Notes: generated by a model not told the origin, from the letters alone. Shown: positions 7,156 through 15,840, counted from the stretch's first letter. The stretch is 64,000 bases of DNA from Salinilacustrithrix sp034522155 (GCA_034522155.1 JAXHLP010000001.1:1-64000), one strand, 5' to 3'. Numbers and translations are program-made.

Positions 7156-8433
7156 ATGACCGATCGACATTGGCGCCCCGGCATGGTCGTGATCCTGCTG
7201 ATCGCCGCCGCCGTCCGGCTCTCGTACGTGGTCTTCGTCGTCGGCGACGACCTCGCCGCCGGCGACGCCATCTACTACTCGGCCCAGGCCGACACCATCG
7301 CCGCCGGCGGCGGCTTCTCCCATCCCTTCGAGGACGAGCCCGCCGCTGATCACCCACCCATGACCGCCCTGCTGCTCGCGCCGGTGAGCGTCGGGGCGGG
7401 TGATCCGCTCTTCGAGCAGCGCCTGCTGATGGCCGCGATCGGCACGCTCGCGGTGGGAGCCATCGCGCTGCTCGGACGCGAGATCGGTGGGCGACGGGGT
7501 GGGCTGATCGCTGGTGGGATCGCCGCCGTGTACCCGGGATTGTGGATCAACGACGGGCTGGCCATGTCCGAGACCCCGACGGCGCTACTGACCGCTCTCG
7601 TCCTCCTCGTGGCCATCCGGTGGCGCCGCGACCAGGCACCGGGTTGGCTGCTCGGGATCCTCGGCGGGCTCCTCGTGCTGACCCGCGCCGAGCTCGGACT
7701 CCTCATGGCCGCGCTCGTGCTGCCCTGGGGGTTGTCCGGGGCCTGGCTCGACCGGGTCCGTCGCATCGCGCTGGTGGCCCTCGTGGCCGTCCTGGTCGTC
7801 GCCCCGTGGACCGTACGGAACCTCATCCGATTCGAGGAGCCCGTCGCGGTCTCGACCAACGACGGCCTCACGCTCGTCGGCGCCAACTGCGACCCGTCCT
7901 ACTTCGACGCCGTCGGGTTCTGGTACCTGCAGTGCGGCCTCCCCGAGCCCGCGGGCGATCAGTCCGAGGTGTCCGCCGCCTACCGCGAGCAGGCGCTCGA
8001 GTACGTGGGCGACCACCTCGACCGGGTCCCCACGGTCGCCGCCGCGCGGGCGGCCCGGGTCTGGAGCGTGTGGGAGACCGACGCCATGACCTACCTCAAC
8101 CGGGGCGAGGGACGCCCGCAACCGGCGTCGGTCATGGCGCTGTACGGGTGGTGGCTCCTCGCGCCGGCTGCGGCCGCGTCGCTGTGGTCCATCCACCGGC
8201 GGCGGGGCCCGCTGCTCGTGCTGGTGGCCCCGTTCGTCACCGTGACCATCGTCGCGGTGCTCACCTACGGCATCCCCCGTTTCCGGCTGCCGGCCGAGGT
8301 CGCGGCCATCGGTGCCCTCGCTGTGCTCGGACGGATCCGGGTACGCCACCGCCACTCCTCCAACGACGAGGTTTCCGGCGATGAAGAGGTCGGCGGAGTC
8401 GCCATCGGCACGACCACGGGCGACTGGTCGTAG
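7156..8433 (+). CDS. GT39-like membrane glycosyltransferase (paralogue A)
   Basis: A 425-residue polytopic protein of the GT-C fold. The first loop carries GDAIYYSAQADTIAAGGGFSHP and a later loop carries DHPPMTALLLAP, a layout shared with the GT39-like paralogues at 15849 and 17192. All three share a luminal block with two cysteines (here NCDPSYF and YLQCGL) followed by an ALEYVGDHLDRVPTVAAARAARVW motif. The C-terminus after the last membrane segment is short and polar. A donor of polyprenyl-phosphate sugar type is expected from the family; the acceptor is unknown. It starts 64 nt from a divergent GT-C gene and precedes a GT2 gene by 12 nt. Confidence 0.87.
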   Translation: MTDRHWRPGMVVILLIAAAVRLSYVVFVVGDDLAAGDAIYYSAQADTIAAGGGFSHPFEDEPAADHPPMTALLLAPVSVGAGDPLFEQRLLMAAIGTLAVGAIALLGREIGGRRGGLIAGGIAAVYPGLWINDGLAMSETPTALLTALVLLVAIRWRRDQAPGWLLGILGGLLVLTRAELGLLMAALVLPWGLSGAWLDRVRRIALVALVAVLVVAPWTVRNLIRFEEPVAVSTNDGLTLVGANCDPSYFDAVGFWYLQCGLPEPAGDQSEVSAAYREQALEYVGDHLDRVPTVAAARAARVWSVWETDAMTYLNRGEGRPQPASVMALYGWWLLAPAAAASLWSIHRRRGPLLVLVAPFVTVTIVAVLTYGIPRFRLPAEVAAIGALAVLGRIRVRHRHSSNDEVSGDEEVGGVAIGTTTGDWS

Positions 8434-8445
8434 GCTCGGAACACG

Positions 8446-9186
8446 ATGTCCGCCGCTGACGAGACCCGCAGCGATCGCCTCCTCGTGATCATCCCGGCGT
8501 TCAACGAGGAAGCGTCGCTCCCGGCCGTGCTCGATGAGCTCTACGCCACGCTCCCCGCGATCGACGTCGTCGTGATCGACGACGGTTCCCTCGACCGCAC
8601 GGCCGACGTCGCGCGCGCCGGTGGTGCTGCGGCGCTGCGGTTGCCGTACAACCTCGGCATCGGCGGGGCATTGCGGACCGGCTTCCGGTACGGGGTCGAC
8701 CACGGGTACCGCCGGGCAGTGCAGTTCGACGCCGACGGCCAGCACGACCCCGGCGAGGTCGCCGCGCTGGTACGACCGCTCGCCGACGGCGCCGATCTCG
8801 TGATCGGGAGCCGCTTCGCCGACGCCGAGAGCGACTACGAGGTCGGGCGGGTACGCCGTCGGGCCATGCGGGTGCTGGGCATCACCGTCCGCGTCCTCTC
8901 CGGCCAGGTGTTCACCGACACCTCGTCGGGGTTCCGGGCCTTCGGGCCCGATGCCCTCGATCTGTTCGCCCGCAGCTACCCCGCGGAATACATGGAATCG
9001 GTCGAGGCGCTGGTGATGGCGTGCGCGTCGGGCCTGCGCGTCGCCGAAGTCCCCGTGCGGATGCGAACCCGCGCCGGCGGCCAGCCGTCCACCCGGTCGT
9101 TCCGACTCGCCTACCACTACGTCCGCCTGTTGCTGGTCGTCCTGGTCACCAAGCGGCGCGCGCCCCTGCGGGAGGCCACGCCTTGA
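8446..9186 (+). CDS. GT2-family glycosyltransferase
   Basis: A 246-residue GT-A enzyme. The nucleotide-binding core is intact: LLVIIPAFNEEASL, VVVIDDGSLDRT, the DXD-type FDADGQHDP (about residues 93-100), IGSRFAD and DTSSGFRAFG. There are no membrane segments. Together with the overlapping DUF2304 membrane protein downstream it forms a pair often seen in actinobacterial surface-glycan loci. There such enzymes transfer a sugar from a nucleotide sugar to polyprenyl phosphate or to a lipid-linked glycan; that role is inferred. TAGGCT lies 9 nt before the ATG. The stop overlaps the next TTG start. Confidence 0.9.
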   Translation: MSAADETRSDRLLVIIPAFNEEASLPAVLDELYATLPAIDVVVIDDGSLDRTADVARAGGAAALRLPYNLGIGGALRTGFRYGVDHGYRRAVQFDADGQHDPGEVAALVRPLADGADLVIGSRFADAESDYEVGRVRRRAMRVLGITVRVLSGQVFTDTSSGFRAFGPDALDLFARSYPAEYMESVEALVMACASGLRVAEVPVRMRTRAGGQPSTRSFRLAYHYVRLLLVVLVTKRRAPLREATP

Positions 9187-9602
9187 GTCCCCGCGCCCAC
9201 ATCTTCGTCTTCCTGGTCACCGTCGGCGCCCTCGTCTTCATCCTGCGCCTGGTGCGCCGGCGCCAGCTCCGGGCCAAGTACGCCATGTTGTGGGTGTCGG
9301 TCGGGTCGGTCCTGGCTGTGCTCGCGACCTTCCCCGTGCTCGCCAACCGGGCGGCAACGCTGGCCGGCGTCGACTACCAGCCGGCCGCGCTGCTCTTCGG
9401 TGCCGTCGCCTTCCTCTTCCTCCTGGTCGTGCACTTCTCCTGGGAGTTGTCCCGGCTCGAGGACCGGTCGCGCACCGTGGCCGAGGAGCTGGCCATGCTG
9501 CGGCACCGCCTCGAGCAGGTCGAAGGCTCCGACGGTACCGACGACGAGACGACGAGCCCGCCGGCACGCACCCCGGAGCCGGGCTCAGCTCAGTCGGACT
9601 GA
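9183..9602 (+). CDS. DUF2304-family membrane protein
   Basis: A 139-residue protein starting at a TTG inside the stop of the GT2 gene. It has an N-terminal membrane helix (AHIFVFLVTVGALVFILRLV), the RRQLRAKYAMLWVSVGSVLAV block typical of DUF2304, a third hydrophobic segment (AALLFGAVAFLFLLVVHFSWELSRLEDRSR) and then a short coiled coil and a polar tail. DUF2304 proteins are almost always partners of GT2 enzymes and may anchor them or take part in lipid-linked sugar handling; the exact role is not established. Its 3' end overlaps a convergent gene by 18 nt. Confidence 0.82.
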   Translation: MSPRAHIFVFLVTVGALVFILRLVRRRQLRAKYAMLWVSVGSVLAVLATFPVLANRAATLAGVDYQPAALLFGAVAFLFLLVVHFSWELSRLEDRSRTVAEELAMLRHRLEQVEGSDGTDDETTSPPARTPEPGSAQSD

Positions 9603-11102
9603 GCGGCACACCACGATCATCCCGTCGGCCAGGAAGGGACGACCAGCGCGCGCCGCCAGCCGCTCGATCGCGGTCACGCCGCGAGCGCCGGTCGCGAGCG
9701 CACCGCCCTCCTTCACCGCCGGGACGAACGTGGCGCTCTCCTCCACCTCGAAATCATGATCGGCCAGCAGGCGGGTCAGCGTCCGCCAGGTGAAGCCGAC
9801 GACGTGATCCGGGTGGTTGACCTCGCGGTTCATCAACGCGGCCACCGTGTTGAACAGGCCGGCAGCGTTGGGGGTGGTGATCACCAGCCGGCCTCCCGGA
9901 GCGAGCAGGTGGTGCAGACCGTCCAGGAACGGTCCCGGTGCATCGAGGTGCTCGATCACCTCGCCGGCGATCACCAGGTCGGCGGGCTCGACGCCAGCCG
10001 CGGCCACCGCTGCTTCGTCGCGGCAGTCGACCACATGCGCGTCGTACCCCGCGACGCGGGCCGCGGCCACACCCTCGACATCGAGGTCGAGCCCCACGAG
10101 CGCTCGGGCCCCGGCCGCGAGGTGCTCGTGCAGCCACGCGCCCGAACGATCCTGCATCGACCGGTAGCCCTCGTCCACGAAGCCGATGTGGATGACCCGT
10201 CGGTCCCTCGCCAGCTCGACGAGGTACGCGGCCCGGTCGACGCAGCGGGCGCGGGGCAGCTCGTGGACCATGTCGAGCTGCGTGCCGGCCGCGGCCGGCT
10301 CGAACACCGGCACCTCGGGGCCCAGCGACGCAACCCGTTCGGCCAGGGGCGGTGCCGCGTCGGCGAGCAGGCGGGTGAGCTTGCGCCACAGGCCGGCGCG
10401 GCCGACCCACAGCAGGGGGGCCATCGCCCCGGCGACCGGTTCCCACCAGAACGGTTCCTCGGTGTCGAAGTCGTACGGGTGGCAGTACACGAACCCCACA
10501 TCGGTGGAGAGGAGCCGCCGCTCGAGCAGCCCGGCAGGCACGAGGCGGAGGTAGGTGCCGCCGAGCGGCACCCGCGTGGCCCGGAGATCGGCCAGGGGCG
10601 CGGGGAGCTCCAACAGCCCGCTCGGCCAACAGAACGCGTGGGACGGCGCTCCCGGGTAGCCGTACAGGGGGTTCGCGGCGGGGAGCACGCTGGACGAGTA
10701 CGTGAATCCGACCTCAGCCAGCACGTCGGTCGCCCAGACCGTGTCAGCGGTCAGCGAGAACGTGGCGGCCCGGTAGCCCGCGATGTCGCCTCCCGTGAGC
10801 TCCCCCAGCAGCTCGCGACCTCGGGTCGCGCTCTTCCGCAGCGAGTCGGCGTCGTGGCCGTCGAGCTGGGTGTGGTCCCAGTCGTGCAGCCCCACCTCGT
10901 GGCCGGCGTCTGCGATCCGTCGGATCAGGTCGGGATCGGTCTCGGCGAGGTTGCCGACCACGAAGAAGGTGCCACGCACGCCCAGCTCGGCCAACCGGTC
11001 GAGGATGTCGTCGACTTGGTCCGGATATCGCGCCGCCACGTCGGGACCGGGCCGATGGTCCTCGACGTCGAGGGTGAAGGTGAGGCGCCGATCCGTGGGC
11101 AC
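9585..11102 (-). CDS. Polysaccharide deacetylase - SAM methyltransferase fusion
   Basis: A 505-residue two-domain protein. Residues about 1-275 are a NodB-type deacetylase: LTFTLDVEDHRPG (catalytic Asp, first metal Asp), GTFFVVGNLAE, HEVGLHDWDHTQLD (metal His pair), and FVYCHPYDFDTEEPFWW near the end. Residues about 315-505 are a class I methyltransferase with a somewhat degenerate glycine loop (HIGFVDEGYRSMQDRSG), ALVGLDLDVEGV, DLVIAGEVIEHLDAPGPFLDGLH and GGRLVITTPNAAG. The GTG at 11102 lies 2 nt after the stop of the upstream gene, so both are one operon. It probably edits a sugar precursor or glycan by de-N-acetylation and methylation; no signal peptide is seen, so it acts in the cytoplasm. 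Confidence 0.85.
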   Translation of the reverse strand: MPTDRRLTFTLDVEDHRPGPDVAARYPDQVDDILDRLAELGVRGTFFVVGNLAETDPDLIRRIADAGHEVGLHDWDHTQLDGHDADSLRKSATRGRELLGELTGGDIAGYRAATFSLTADTVWATDVLAEVGFTYSSSVLPAANPLYGYPGAPSHAFCWPSGLLELPAPLADLRATRVPLGGTYLRLVPAGLLERRLLSTDVGFVYCHPYDFDTEEPFWWEPVAGAMAPLLWVGRAGLWRKLTRLLADAAPPLAERVASLGPEVPVFEPAAAGTQLDMVHELPRARCVDRAAYLVELARDRRVIHIGFVDEGYRSMQDRSGAWLHEHLAAGARALVGLDLDVEGVAAARVAGYDAHVVDCRDEAAVAAAGVEPADLVIAGEVIEHLDAPGPFLDGLHHLLAPGGRLVITTPNAAGLFNTVAALMNREVNHPDHVVGFTWRTLTRLLADHDFEVEESATFVPAVKEGGALATGARGVTAIERLAARAGRPFLADGMIVVCRSVRLS

Positions 11103-11104
11103 GC

Positions 11105-12031
11105 TCAGTACGCGTCCATGTCGAGGAACTCGAAGGTGTCGAGCACCAGGGCGTCCTGGTCGATCTCCGGGTCGAGGCTCTTGACGATGAGGTTCAGCGG
11201 TGCCGGGAGCAGGCGCCGCGGCGGTGTGATCCCCCGGAGCCGCACCCACCGGTTCCAGCCGGCGTACACGCAGGCAGGCGTCCGGTGGTGGCGACACACC
11301 GCGGCGAGCGCGTCCCGTCCATCGAACACCGCGCTCGGCCGCCCGCGGGGCAGGATCTTGAGCAGCACGGCCATGGGCACGGGTCCGAACGAGCTCCGAG
11401 TCGAGACCGCCACGAGATCGGGACCCACGTGCACCGAGAAACCGGGTCCGTTCGGCGAGGCGAGCCGCCATCGCAGGTGGTCGACCGTGTAGCGGTTGGT
11501 CCACCCGTGCGCCTCGGCGTGGTCGAGGCCGTCGGCGTCGTCGACGAAGCGGGCGGAGTCGAGATAGGCGTCGTCGACGTCGACCGAGCGCCACCCCGAC
11601 ACACCGCGCAGCGGTCGGGCCGCGACGACCACGGGCAAGCCGCAGTACAGACGCCAGTCGAGCTTCTCGACCACGGGCGGCGTGGAGTTCTCGTTGCTCA
11701 CGCCCACGATCACGCGGACCCCGTCGGCGGCCGCCCGTTCGAACAGGCCCCGGGACAGCTTGGTGAAGTAGCCCTTGCGCTGGATGCCGGAGCGGGTGAC
11801 GGCATTGAGCGAGAACGCGAACCTCGCCGGCCCGGCCTCGTTGCGGTACTGCTGGGGCACGAACGCGTAGTGGGCCACCCGCAAGCCGTCGTCGTCGATG
11901 CTGTCGGCGTACGCGGTGCCGTGCGGGTTCCGAAGATAGAGCCACTCGAGGTACGACTCGTCGGCGAAGCGCGGGTCGGGCAGCTCGGCGTCGAGCAGCT
12001 CGGTGTCGAGGCGAAGTCCCTCCCGGTCCAT
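11105..12031 (-). CDS. GNAT-fold acyltransferase of a surface-glycan locus
   Basis: A 308-residue soluble protein whose first half fits a GNAT N-acyltransferase. It reads YLEWLYLRNPHG, VAHYAFVPQQYRN, FSLNAVTRSGIQRKGYFTKLSRGLFERAAADGVRVIVGVSNENS, with the acyl-CoA loop SGIQRKGYFTKL, the pattern of sugar or peptide N-acyltransferases. The second half is less familiar. The ATG at 12031 has TAGGTT 7 nt upstream, and an ATG-free extension to 12157 is not needed. It is divergent from the MBOAT gene with overlapping -10 regions, and in operon with the deacetylase fusion. It would fit re-acylating an amino-sugar exposed by the deacetylase (inference). Confidence 0.75.
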   Translation of the reverse strand: MDREGLRLDTELLDAELPDPRFADESYLEWLYLRNPHGTAYADSIDDDGLRVAHYAFVPQQYRNEAGPARFAFSLNAVTRSGIQRKGYFTKLSRGLFERAAADGVRVIVGVSNENSTPPVVEKLDWRLYCGLPVVVAARPLRGVSGWRSVDVDDAYLDSARFVDDADGLDHAEAHGWTNRYTVDHLRWRLASPNGPGFSVHVGPDLVAVSTRSSFGPVPMAVLLKILPRGRPSAVFDGRDALAAVCRHHRTPACVYAGWNRWVRLRGITPPRRLLPAPLNLIVKSLDPEIDQDALVLDTFEFLDMDAY

Positions 12032-12038
12032 CGCCGAG

Positions 12039-12048
12039 AACCTACCGT
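12039..12048. promoter_or_regulatory. Overlapping divergent -10 elements
   Basis: AACCTACCGT contains TAGGTT on the minus strand (12044-12039, 7 nt before the ATG at 12031) and TACCGT on the plus strand (12043-12048, 27 nt before the GTG at 12075). Transcription in the two directions would compete for one site. Confidence 0.45.
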
Positions 12049-12074
12049 CGTGCCGTGCACGATCCCGGGGACCC

Positions 12075-13466
12075 GTGACCTTCAACTCGCTGCAGTACGC
12101 AGCCTTCTTCGTCGTCGTGTTCGGGGTCCACTGGGCCCTCCGTGGCCGAGCGCGCACCGGATTCCTCCTGCTCGCGTCCTACGCGTTCTACGGGGCGTGG
12201 GACTGGCGCTTCCTGTCGTTGCTCGTGGTCTCGTCGGTGATCGACTTCGTCGCCGGCGCCCGGATTCATGCCGCTGACGAACGTCGCCGGCGCGACCGGT
12301 GGCTCGCGCTCTCGATCGTCGCCAACCTCGGAATCCTCGGGTTCTTCAAGTACTGGGACTTCTTCACCGACAGTGCCGCCGACGTCCTCGAGGCGTTCGG
12401 TCTCGACTGGGCCGCGCCGTCCCTCGAGATCGTCCTCCCCGTCGGCATCTCCTTCTACACGTTCCAGTCGATGTCGTACGCGATCGACATCCACCGCCGA
12501 CGGCTCGAGCCGTGCCGGAGCCTGCTGGACTATGCGACGTTCGTCTCGTTCTTCCCCCAGCTCGTGGCCGGCCCGATCGAGCGAGCATCGCATCTCCTCC
12601 CCCAGATCGAAGCCGAACGGCGCTTCCCGGGTGTCGACGACCTCGTCACCGGCCTGACCCTCATCGGCGCCGGGCTGTTCCGAAAGGTCGTCATCGCCGA
12701 CACCTTGGCGCCGCTCGTGGCGGAGGGCCACGCCCGAGGGGCGTCGGGCGGAGCGGCGCTGCTCGCGACGTACGGCTTCGCCCTGCAGATCTACGGGGAC
12801 TTCGCGGGCTACACGGCCATCGCCCGTGGATCGGCCCGCCTGCTCGGCATCGACCTCATGGTCAACTTCGACGCGCCGTACGGCGCTCGCGACCCGAGCG
12901 ACTACTGGCGCCGGTGGCACATCTCGTTGTCCACGTGGTTGCGCGACTACCTCTACATCCCGTTGGGCGGCAATCGTCGGTCTCAGCGCCGCACGTACCT
13001 GAACCTGGCCGTCGTGATGCTCCTCGGCGGGTTGTGGCATGGCGCGGCGTGGACTTTCGTGGTCTGGGGTGTCCTGCATGGTCTGTACCTGATCCTTCAC
13101 CGGTGGCGCTCCACGCGCTCCGGCGCCCGGCAGCTACCGGCTGCGTTCGGCGTGTTCGCCATGTTCCACGCAAGCTGCTTCGCCTTCATCTTCTTCCGCG
13201 CAGAGACCCTGACGGGTGCGGGCCGAGTCATCAGCGCCATCGCGTCCGACCCGCTCGGTGGGCTCGACTCGGGCGACCTGCTCCTCGTCCTGGGTGCAGC
13301 GAGCCTGACCTTCGCGCTCGACCGCGTCGTGCGACGCGACGGCGACGAAGCTGGACTGGTCCGGTCCGGTGCCGTGCTCCAGGGTTCCATGCTGGCCGCG
13401 CTCGTCGTCGGCCTCGTCGTCTTCTCCGGCGGGACACCTGTCCCCTTCGTGTACTTCCAATTCTGA
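12075..13466 (+). CDS. MBOAT-family membrane O-acyltransferase
   Basis: A 463-residue polytopic O-acyltransferase of the AlgI/DltB type, which carries acyl groups across the membrane to extracytoplasmic glycans. The start VTFNSLQYAAFF matches the family N-terminus (usually MLFNSLEF). Hallmarks are FFKYWDFF, LPVGISFYTFQSMSYAID, FFPQLVAGPIERA, YGDFAGYTAIARG, the block RRWHISLSTWLRDYLYIPLGGNR, and the catalytic His in LLGGLWHGAAWTFVVWG (about residue 321). The C-terminus is hydrophobic. It is followed after 2 nt by an SGNH-fold protein, the usual partner that finishes acetyl transfer. The substrate is probably a polysaccharide made by this locus. Confidence 0.93.
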   Translation: MTFNSLQYAAFFVVVFGVHWALRGRARTGFLLLASYAFYGAWDWRFLSLLVVSSVIDFVAGARIHAADERRRRDRWLALSIVANLGILGFFKYWDFFTDSAADVLEAFGLDWAAPSLEIVLPVGISFYTFQSMSYAIDIHRRRLEPCRSLLDYATFVSFFPQLVAGPIERASHLLPQIEAERRFPGVDDLVTGLTLIGAGLFRKVVIADTLAPLVAEGHARGASGGAALLATYGFALQIYGDFAGYTAIARGSARLLGIDLMVNFDAPYGARDPSDYWRRWHISLSTWLRDYLYIPLGGNRRSQRRTYLNLAVVMLLGGLWHGAAWTFVVWGVLHGLYLILHRWRSTRSGARQLPAAFGVFAMFHASCFAFIFFRAETLTGAGRVISAIASDPLGGLDSGDLLLVLGAASLTFALDRVVRRDGDEAGLVRSGAVLQGSMLAALVVGLVVFSGGTPVPFVYFQF

Positions 13467-13468
13467 CC

Positions 13469-14536
13469 GTGACCGCGCCTCCTCCTCATCCGCACGTCTC
13501 GAGCCCGCGTCGCCGCCTCCTGATCGTCGTCGTCCTGGCGCTGGCCCTCGCCCTGCTCGCCGAAGGCATGGTCCGCTGGCTCGAGCCCTCGCTGCCCCGG
13601 CCGGCCGGCTGGCCCGACGAGGCCACCGCGACCAAGGTCAGCCAGCTCGAGGCCCGGGAGGACCGGGGCTGCACCGACGTCGTCTTCGTCGGCAACTCGA
13701 TGACCCGAGACGATCTGGTCCCGTCGGTGTTCCATCAGGCGGATCCGGCGGGCCGCGACGCCTACAACGCCGCGCTCGACGCCGCCTCGCCCGAACTGCT
13801 CCAGCGTTGGGTTCGCGACGAGGTCCTCCCCCGTACCCAGCCGGCGACCGTCGTGATCGGGATCGCGTCATTCGACCTCAACGACGCCGCGAGCGCCCCC
13901 GAGGCGGCGCTGCGCGCCTACGACGGTGCGCCGTACACCGCCAGCGGACTCGCCGGCTCGATCGAGGCCGCGTTCACCCGAGCCCTGGCCCTCGTCCGCA
14001 ATCGCGACTCGCTCCGCGATCCGGAGACCGTCATCGAGGGAATCGCCGATCGTGTGGCCGGCCGTGACGCGCCCCGCCCGAGTCCCGGTGGCATCCCCGG
14101 CGTCATCGCTGCCGACGGGCACGGCCTGTCTCGTCGTGACCTCACCTTCACCGGCGCCCAGAGCACGATCACACGCCTGCGCCAGCAGTTCCTCGACCCC
14201 TTCGAGCTCGGTGGCGACCAGGCCGCTGCGCTACGAGGGCTCGTCGACGAGGTCGCCGTGTCCGGCGCGCAAGCTGTCGTGCTGTCGCTGCCGGTGACCG
14301 ACGCCTACCTCCGTGCCCACCCCGATGGGCTGGACGATGTGCGTGCTTACGACGCGCTGCTCGAGGACACGCTCGAGGGGACCGAGGCGGTCCTCGTCGA
14401 CTCCCCCGACCTCCCGCGCACGGCCTTCGCAGACACCCACCACCTCGCCGGCACGGGTGCCGACGCGCTCAGCGCCGAGCTGCCGGGACTCCTCGCCGAC
14501 GCGGGCGTATCGGATCGCGCCTGCGGGGCTCCTTGA
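13469..14536 (+). CDS. SGNH-fold O-acyltransferase partner (AlgJ/DHHW-like)
   Basis: A 355-residue protein with one N-terminal membrane anchor (LLIVVVLALALALLAEGMVRWL) and an extracytoplasmic SGNH-hydrolase-like domain. The first block is VVFVGNSMTRDDLVP (Ser nucleophile after GN), and the last block is FADTHHLAGTGADALS with the Asp-x-His-His catalytic pair. MBOAT plus anchored SGNH pairs O-acetylate exopolysaccharides such as alginate. The GTG start is 2 nt after the MBOAT stop. The fold assignment rests on the two short motifs and the pairing with MBOAT. Confidence 0.78.
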   Translation: MTAPPPHPHVSSPRRRLLIVVVLALALALLAEGMVRWLEPSLPRPAGWPDEATATKVSQLEAREDRGCTDVVFVGNSMTRDDLVPSVFHQADPAGRDAYNAALDAASPELLQRWVRDEVLPRTQPATVVIGIASFDLNDAASAPEAALRAYDGAPYTASGLAGSIEAAFTRALALVRNRDSLRDPETVIEGIADRVAGRDAPRPSPGGIPGVIAADGHGLSRRDLTFTGAQSTITRLRQQFLDPFELGGDQAAALRGLVDEVAVSGAQAVVLSLPVTDAYLRAHPDGLDDVRAYDALLEDTLEGTEAVLVDSPDLPRTAFADTHHLAGTGADALSAELPGLLADAGVSDRACGAP

Positions 14537-14569
14537 CATGGGCCGCAGGAGTGGTGAGCATTCGCGGCC

Positions 14570-14980
14570 GTGCTCCGCCGAATCCGACCACGCCGTGCCG
14601 CCCTCGTGGCCGCCGCGGCCCTGCTCCTCGTCATCGCAGCCTGTGGCGATGACGACGCAACAAGTGCCAGCAGTGACGACGGTGGCCGTGTCGACGACGT
14701 CGCTGCCCTCGCTGCCATGCTCGACGGCATCGGCAATGGATGCGAGCTCGAGTACGAGGGCCTCACCGACGACCAGCGCGAGGTGAGCATCTGCACCCTC
14801 GGCGACGAGGTGGCCGAACTGGCCGTCTGGAGCGATGTCGACGCGCTCGACGAGCTCCGTGCGTCGGCCGAGGGCTCCGGCGACCCGGTCGTCACGGGAT
14901 CGAATTGGTCGATCGACGTGACCGGAGCCGAGCTGGCTGACCAGGTGGCCGAAGCCACCGGTGGACGCGTGACGTCGTGA
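14570..14980 (+). CDS. Small secreted lipoprotein
   Basis: A 136-residue protein with a lipoprotein signal: MLRRIRPRR, hydrophobic AALVAAAALLLVIAAC, Cys at about residue 25, then an acidic Asp-rich stretch. The mature part of about 110 residues contains two more cysteines (NGCELEY and SICTLGD) that could form a disulfide. The fold is not recognised. It starts with GTG 33 nt after the SGNH gene and its TGA overlaps the next start, so it belongs to the acylation operon and probably works at the outer face of the membrane. Confidence 0.7.
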   Translation: MLRRIRPRRAALVAAAALLLVIAACGDDDATSASSDDGGRVDDVAALAAMLDGIGNGCELEYEGLTDDQREVSICTLGDEVAELAVWSDVDALDELRASAEGSGDPVVTGSNWSIDVTGAELADQVAEATGGRVTS

Positions 14981-15816
14981 CTCTCGTCACCAGAGCCACG
15001 GGCCTCCTGGCGGCGGTGGTCCTCGCGCTGGCCGGGTGCAGCGACGCGGGCGGGTCGAGCGAGGAAGCGACGCTCGCTGTCGACCGGGAGTCGACGAGCT
15101 CCACCGGGGCGCCAACGACCGAAGCCACGACGACGACCAGTGCGGAGCCACCCGTGATCATCTCTGCGGGCGACTCGATCATCTACGACGTGTCCCCGGT
15201 GCTGGTCGACGCCCTCGACCCCGATGTCGCCCGTGTCGTCCCGCTCGTCGCACCGGCGATGGCCGACGCGAGCACCTCCGTGCTGCGCCAGCGGATCGTC
15301 GACGAACGTGCCGACCTGACGATTCTGATGGTCGGGGTGTGGGAGCGCGTCCACGAGACCGCCGGGGGCCATGAGCTCGGCGAGCCCGGCTTCCGGGAGG
15401 AGTACCGGGCCGAGGCCCTCGACCCACTTCGCGACGCCGCTGCCCAGGTGGGCGGCGACGTCCTGCTCCTCGGGCCCCCGCATCTACGCGATTCCACGGC
15501 CGAGGCCCAGATCAACCAGCTCGAGGCCAGCTGGCGCGAGTATGCAGCCGAGGTGTCGAACGTCGACTTCATCGATGCCGACACCTGGCTCGGCGACCAC
15601 GCCGGGTTCATCGAGATCACCCCGACCAACGACGGTCAGACCGTTCGTCTGCGTCGCCTCGACGGGATCCACCTCTGCGAGGAGGGAGTCCGCCGGATCG
15701 CGGCCGGGCTGATGGAGTTCCTGAGCGAGATGCTGGCCTCACCGCCGCATGCCGGATGGGAGCAGGGCGACTGGACCAGCCGCTTCCCCGCCGACGAGTG
15801 CCCGCCGGTCACCTGA
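14977..15816 (+). CDS. SGNH-hydrolase-fold lipoprotein
   Basis: A 279-residue lipoprotein (LLAAVVLALAGC, lipobox Cys about residue 21) with a Ser/Thr-rich linker (TSSTGAPTTEATTTTSAEP) and an SGNH/GDSL domain. Block I is ISAGDSIIYDVSP with the nucleophile Ser, block III region is ILMVGVWER, and block V is LDGIHLCEEGVRRIA with the catalytic Asp and His. Such proteins act as acyl-esterases or acyl-transferases on glycans in the cell envelope. It is the second SGNH protein downstream of the MBOAT gene and may remove or move the same acyl group (inference). The GTG start overlaps the previous stop. Confidence 0.8.
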   Translation: MTLVTRATGLLAAVVLALAGCSDAGGSSEEATLAVDRESTSSTGAPTTEATTTTSAEPPVIISAGDSIIYDVSPVLVDALDPDVARVVPLVAPAMADASTSVLRQRIVDERADLTILMVGVWERVHETAGGHELGEPGFREEYRAEALDPLRDAAAQVGGDVLLLGPPHLRDSTAEAQINQLEASWREYAAEVSNVDFIDADTWLGDHAGFIEITPTNDGQTVRLRRLDGIHLCEEGVRRIAAGLMEFLSEMLASPPHAGWEQGDWTSRFPADECPPVT

Positions 15817-15834
15817 GTTCGGCCACCCCACCGG

Positions 15835-15840
15835 TACGCT
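15835..15840 (+). promoter_or_regulatory. Leaderless-type -10 element (TACGCT)
   Basis: TACGCT is followed by 8 nt and the GTG at 15849, with no Shine-Dalgarno. It gives the GT-C trio downstream its own start of transcription and decides the GTG start. Confidence 0.45.

Noticed and set aside
9183..9602. Considered as part of the upstream GT2 gene by frameshift
   Set aside because: The TTG overlapping the GT2 stop, the DUF2304 pattern and the frequent GT2-DUF2304 pairing support a separate gene.
11103..11945. N-terminal extension of the deacetylase-methyltransferase frame
   Set aside because: The frame is open, but this part is Arg-rich nonsense over the acyltransferase gene; the deacetylase begins at GTG 11102 (LTFTLDVEDH).
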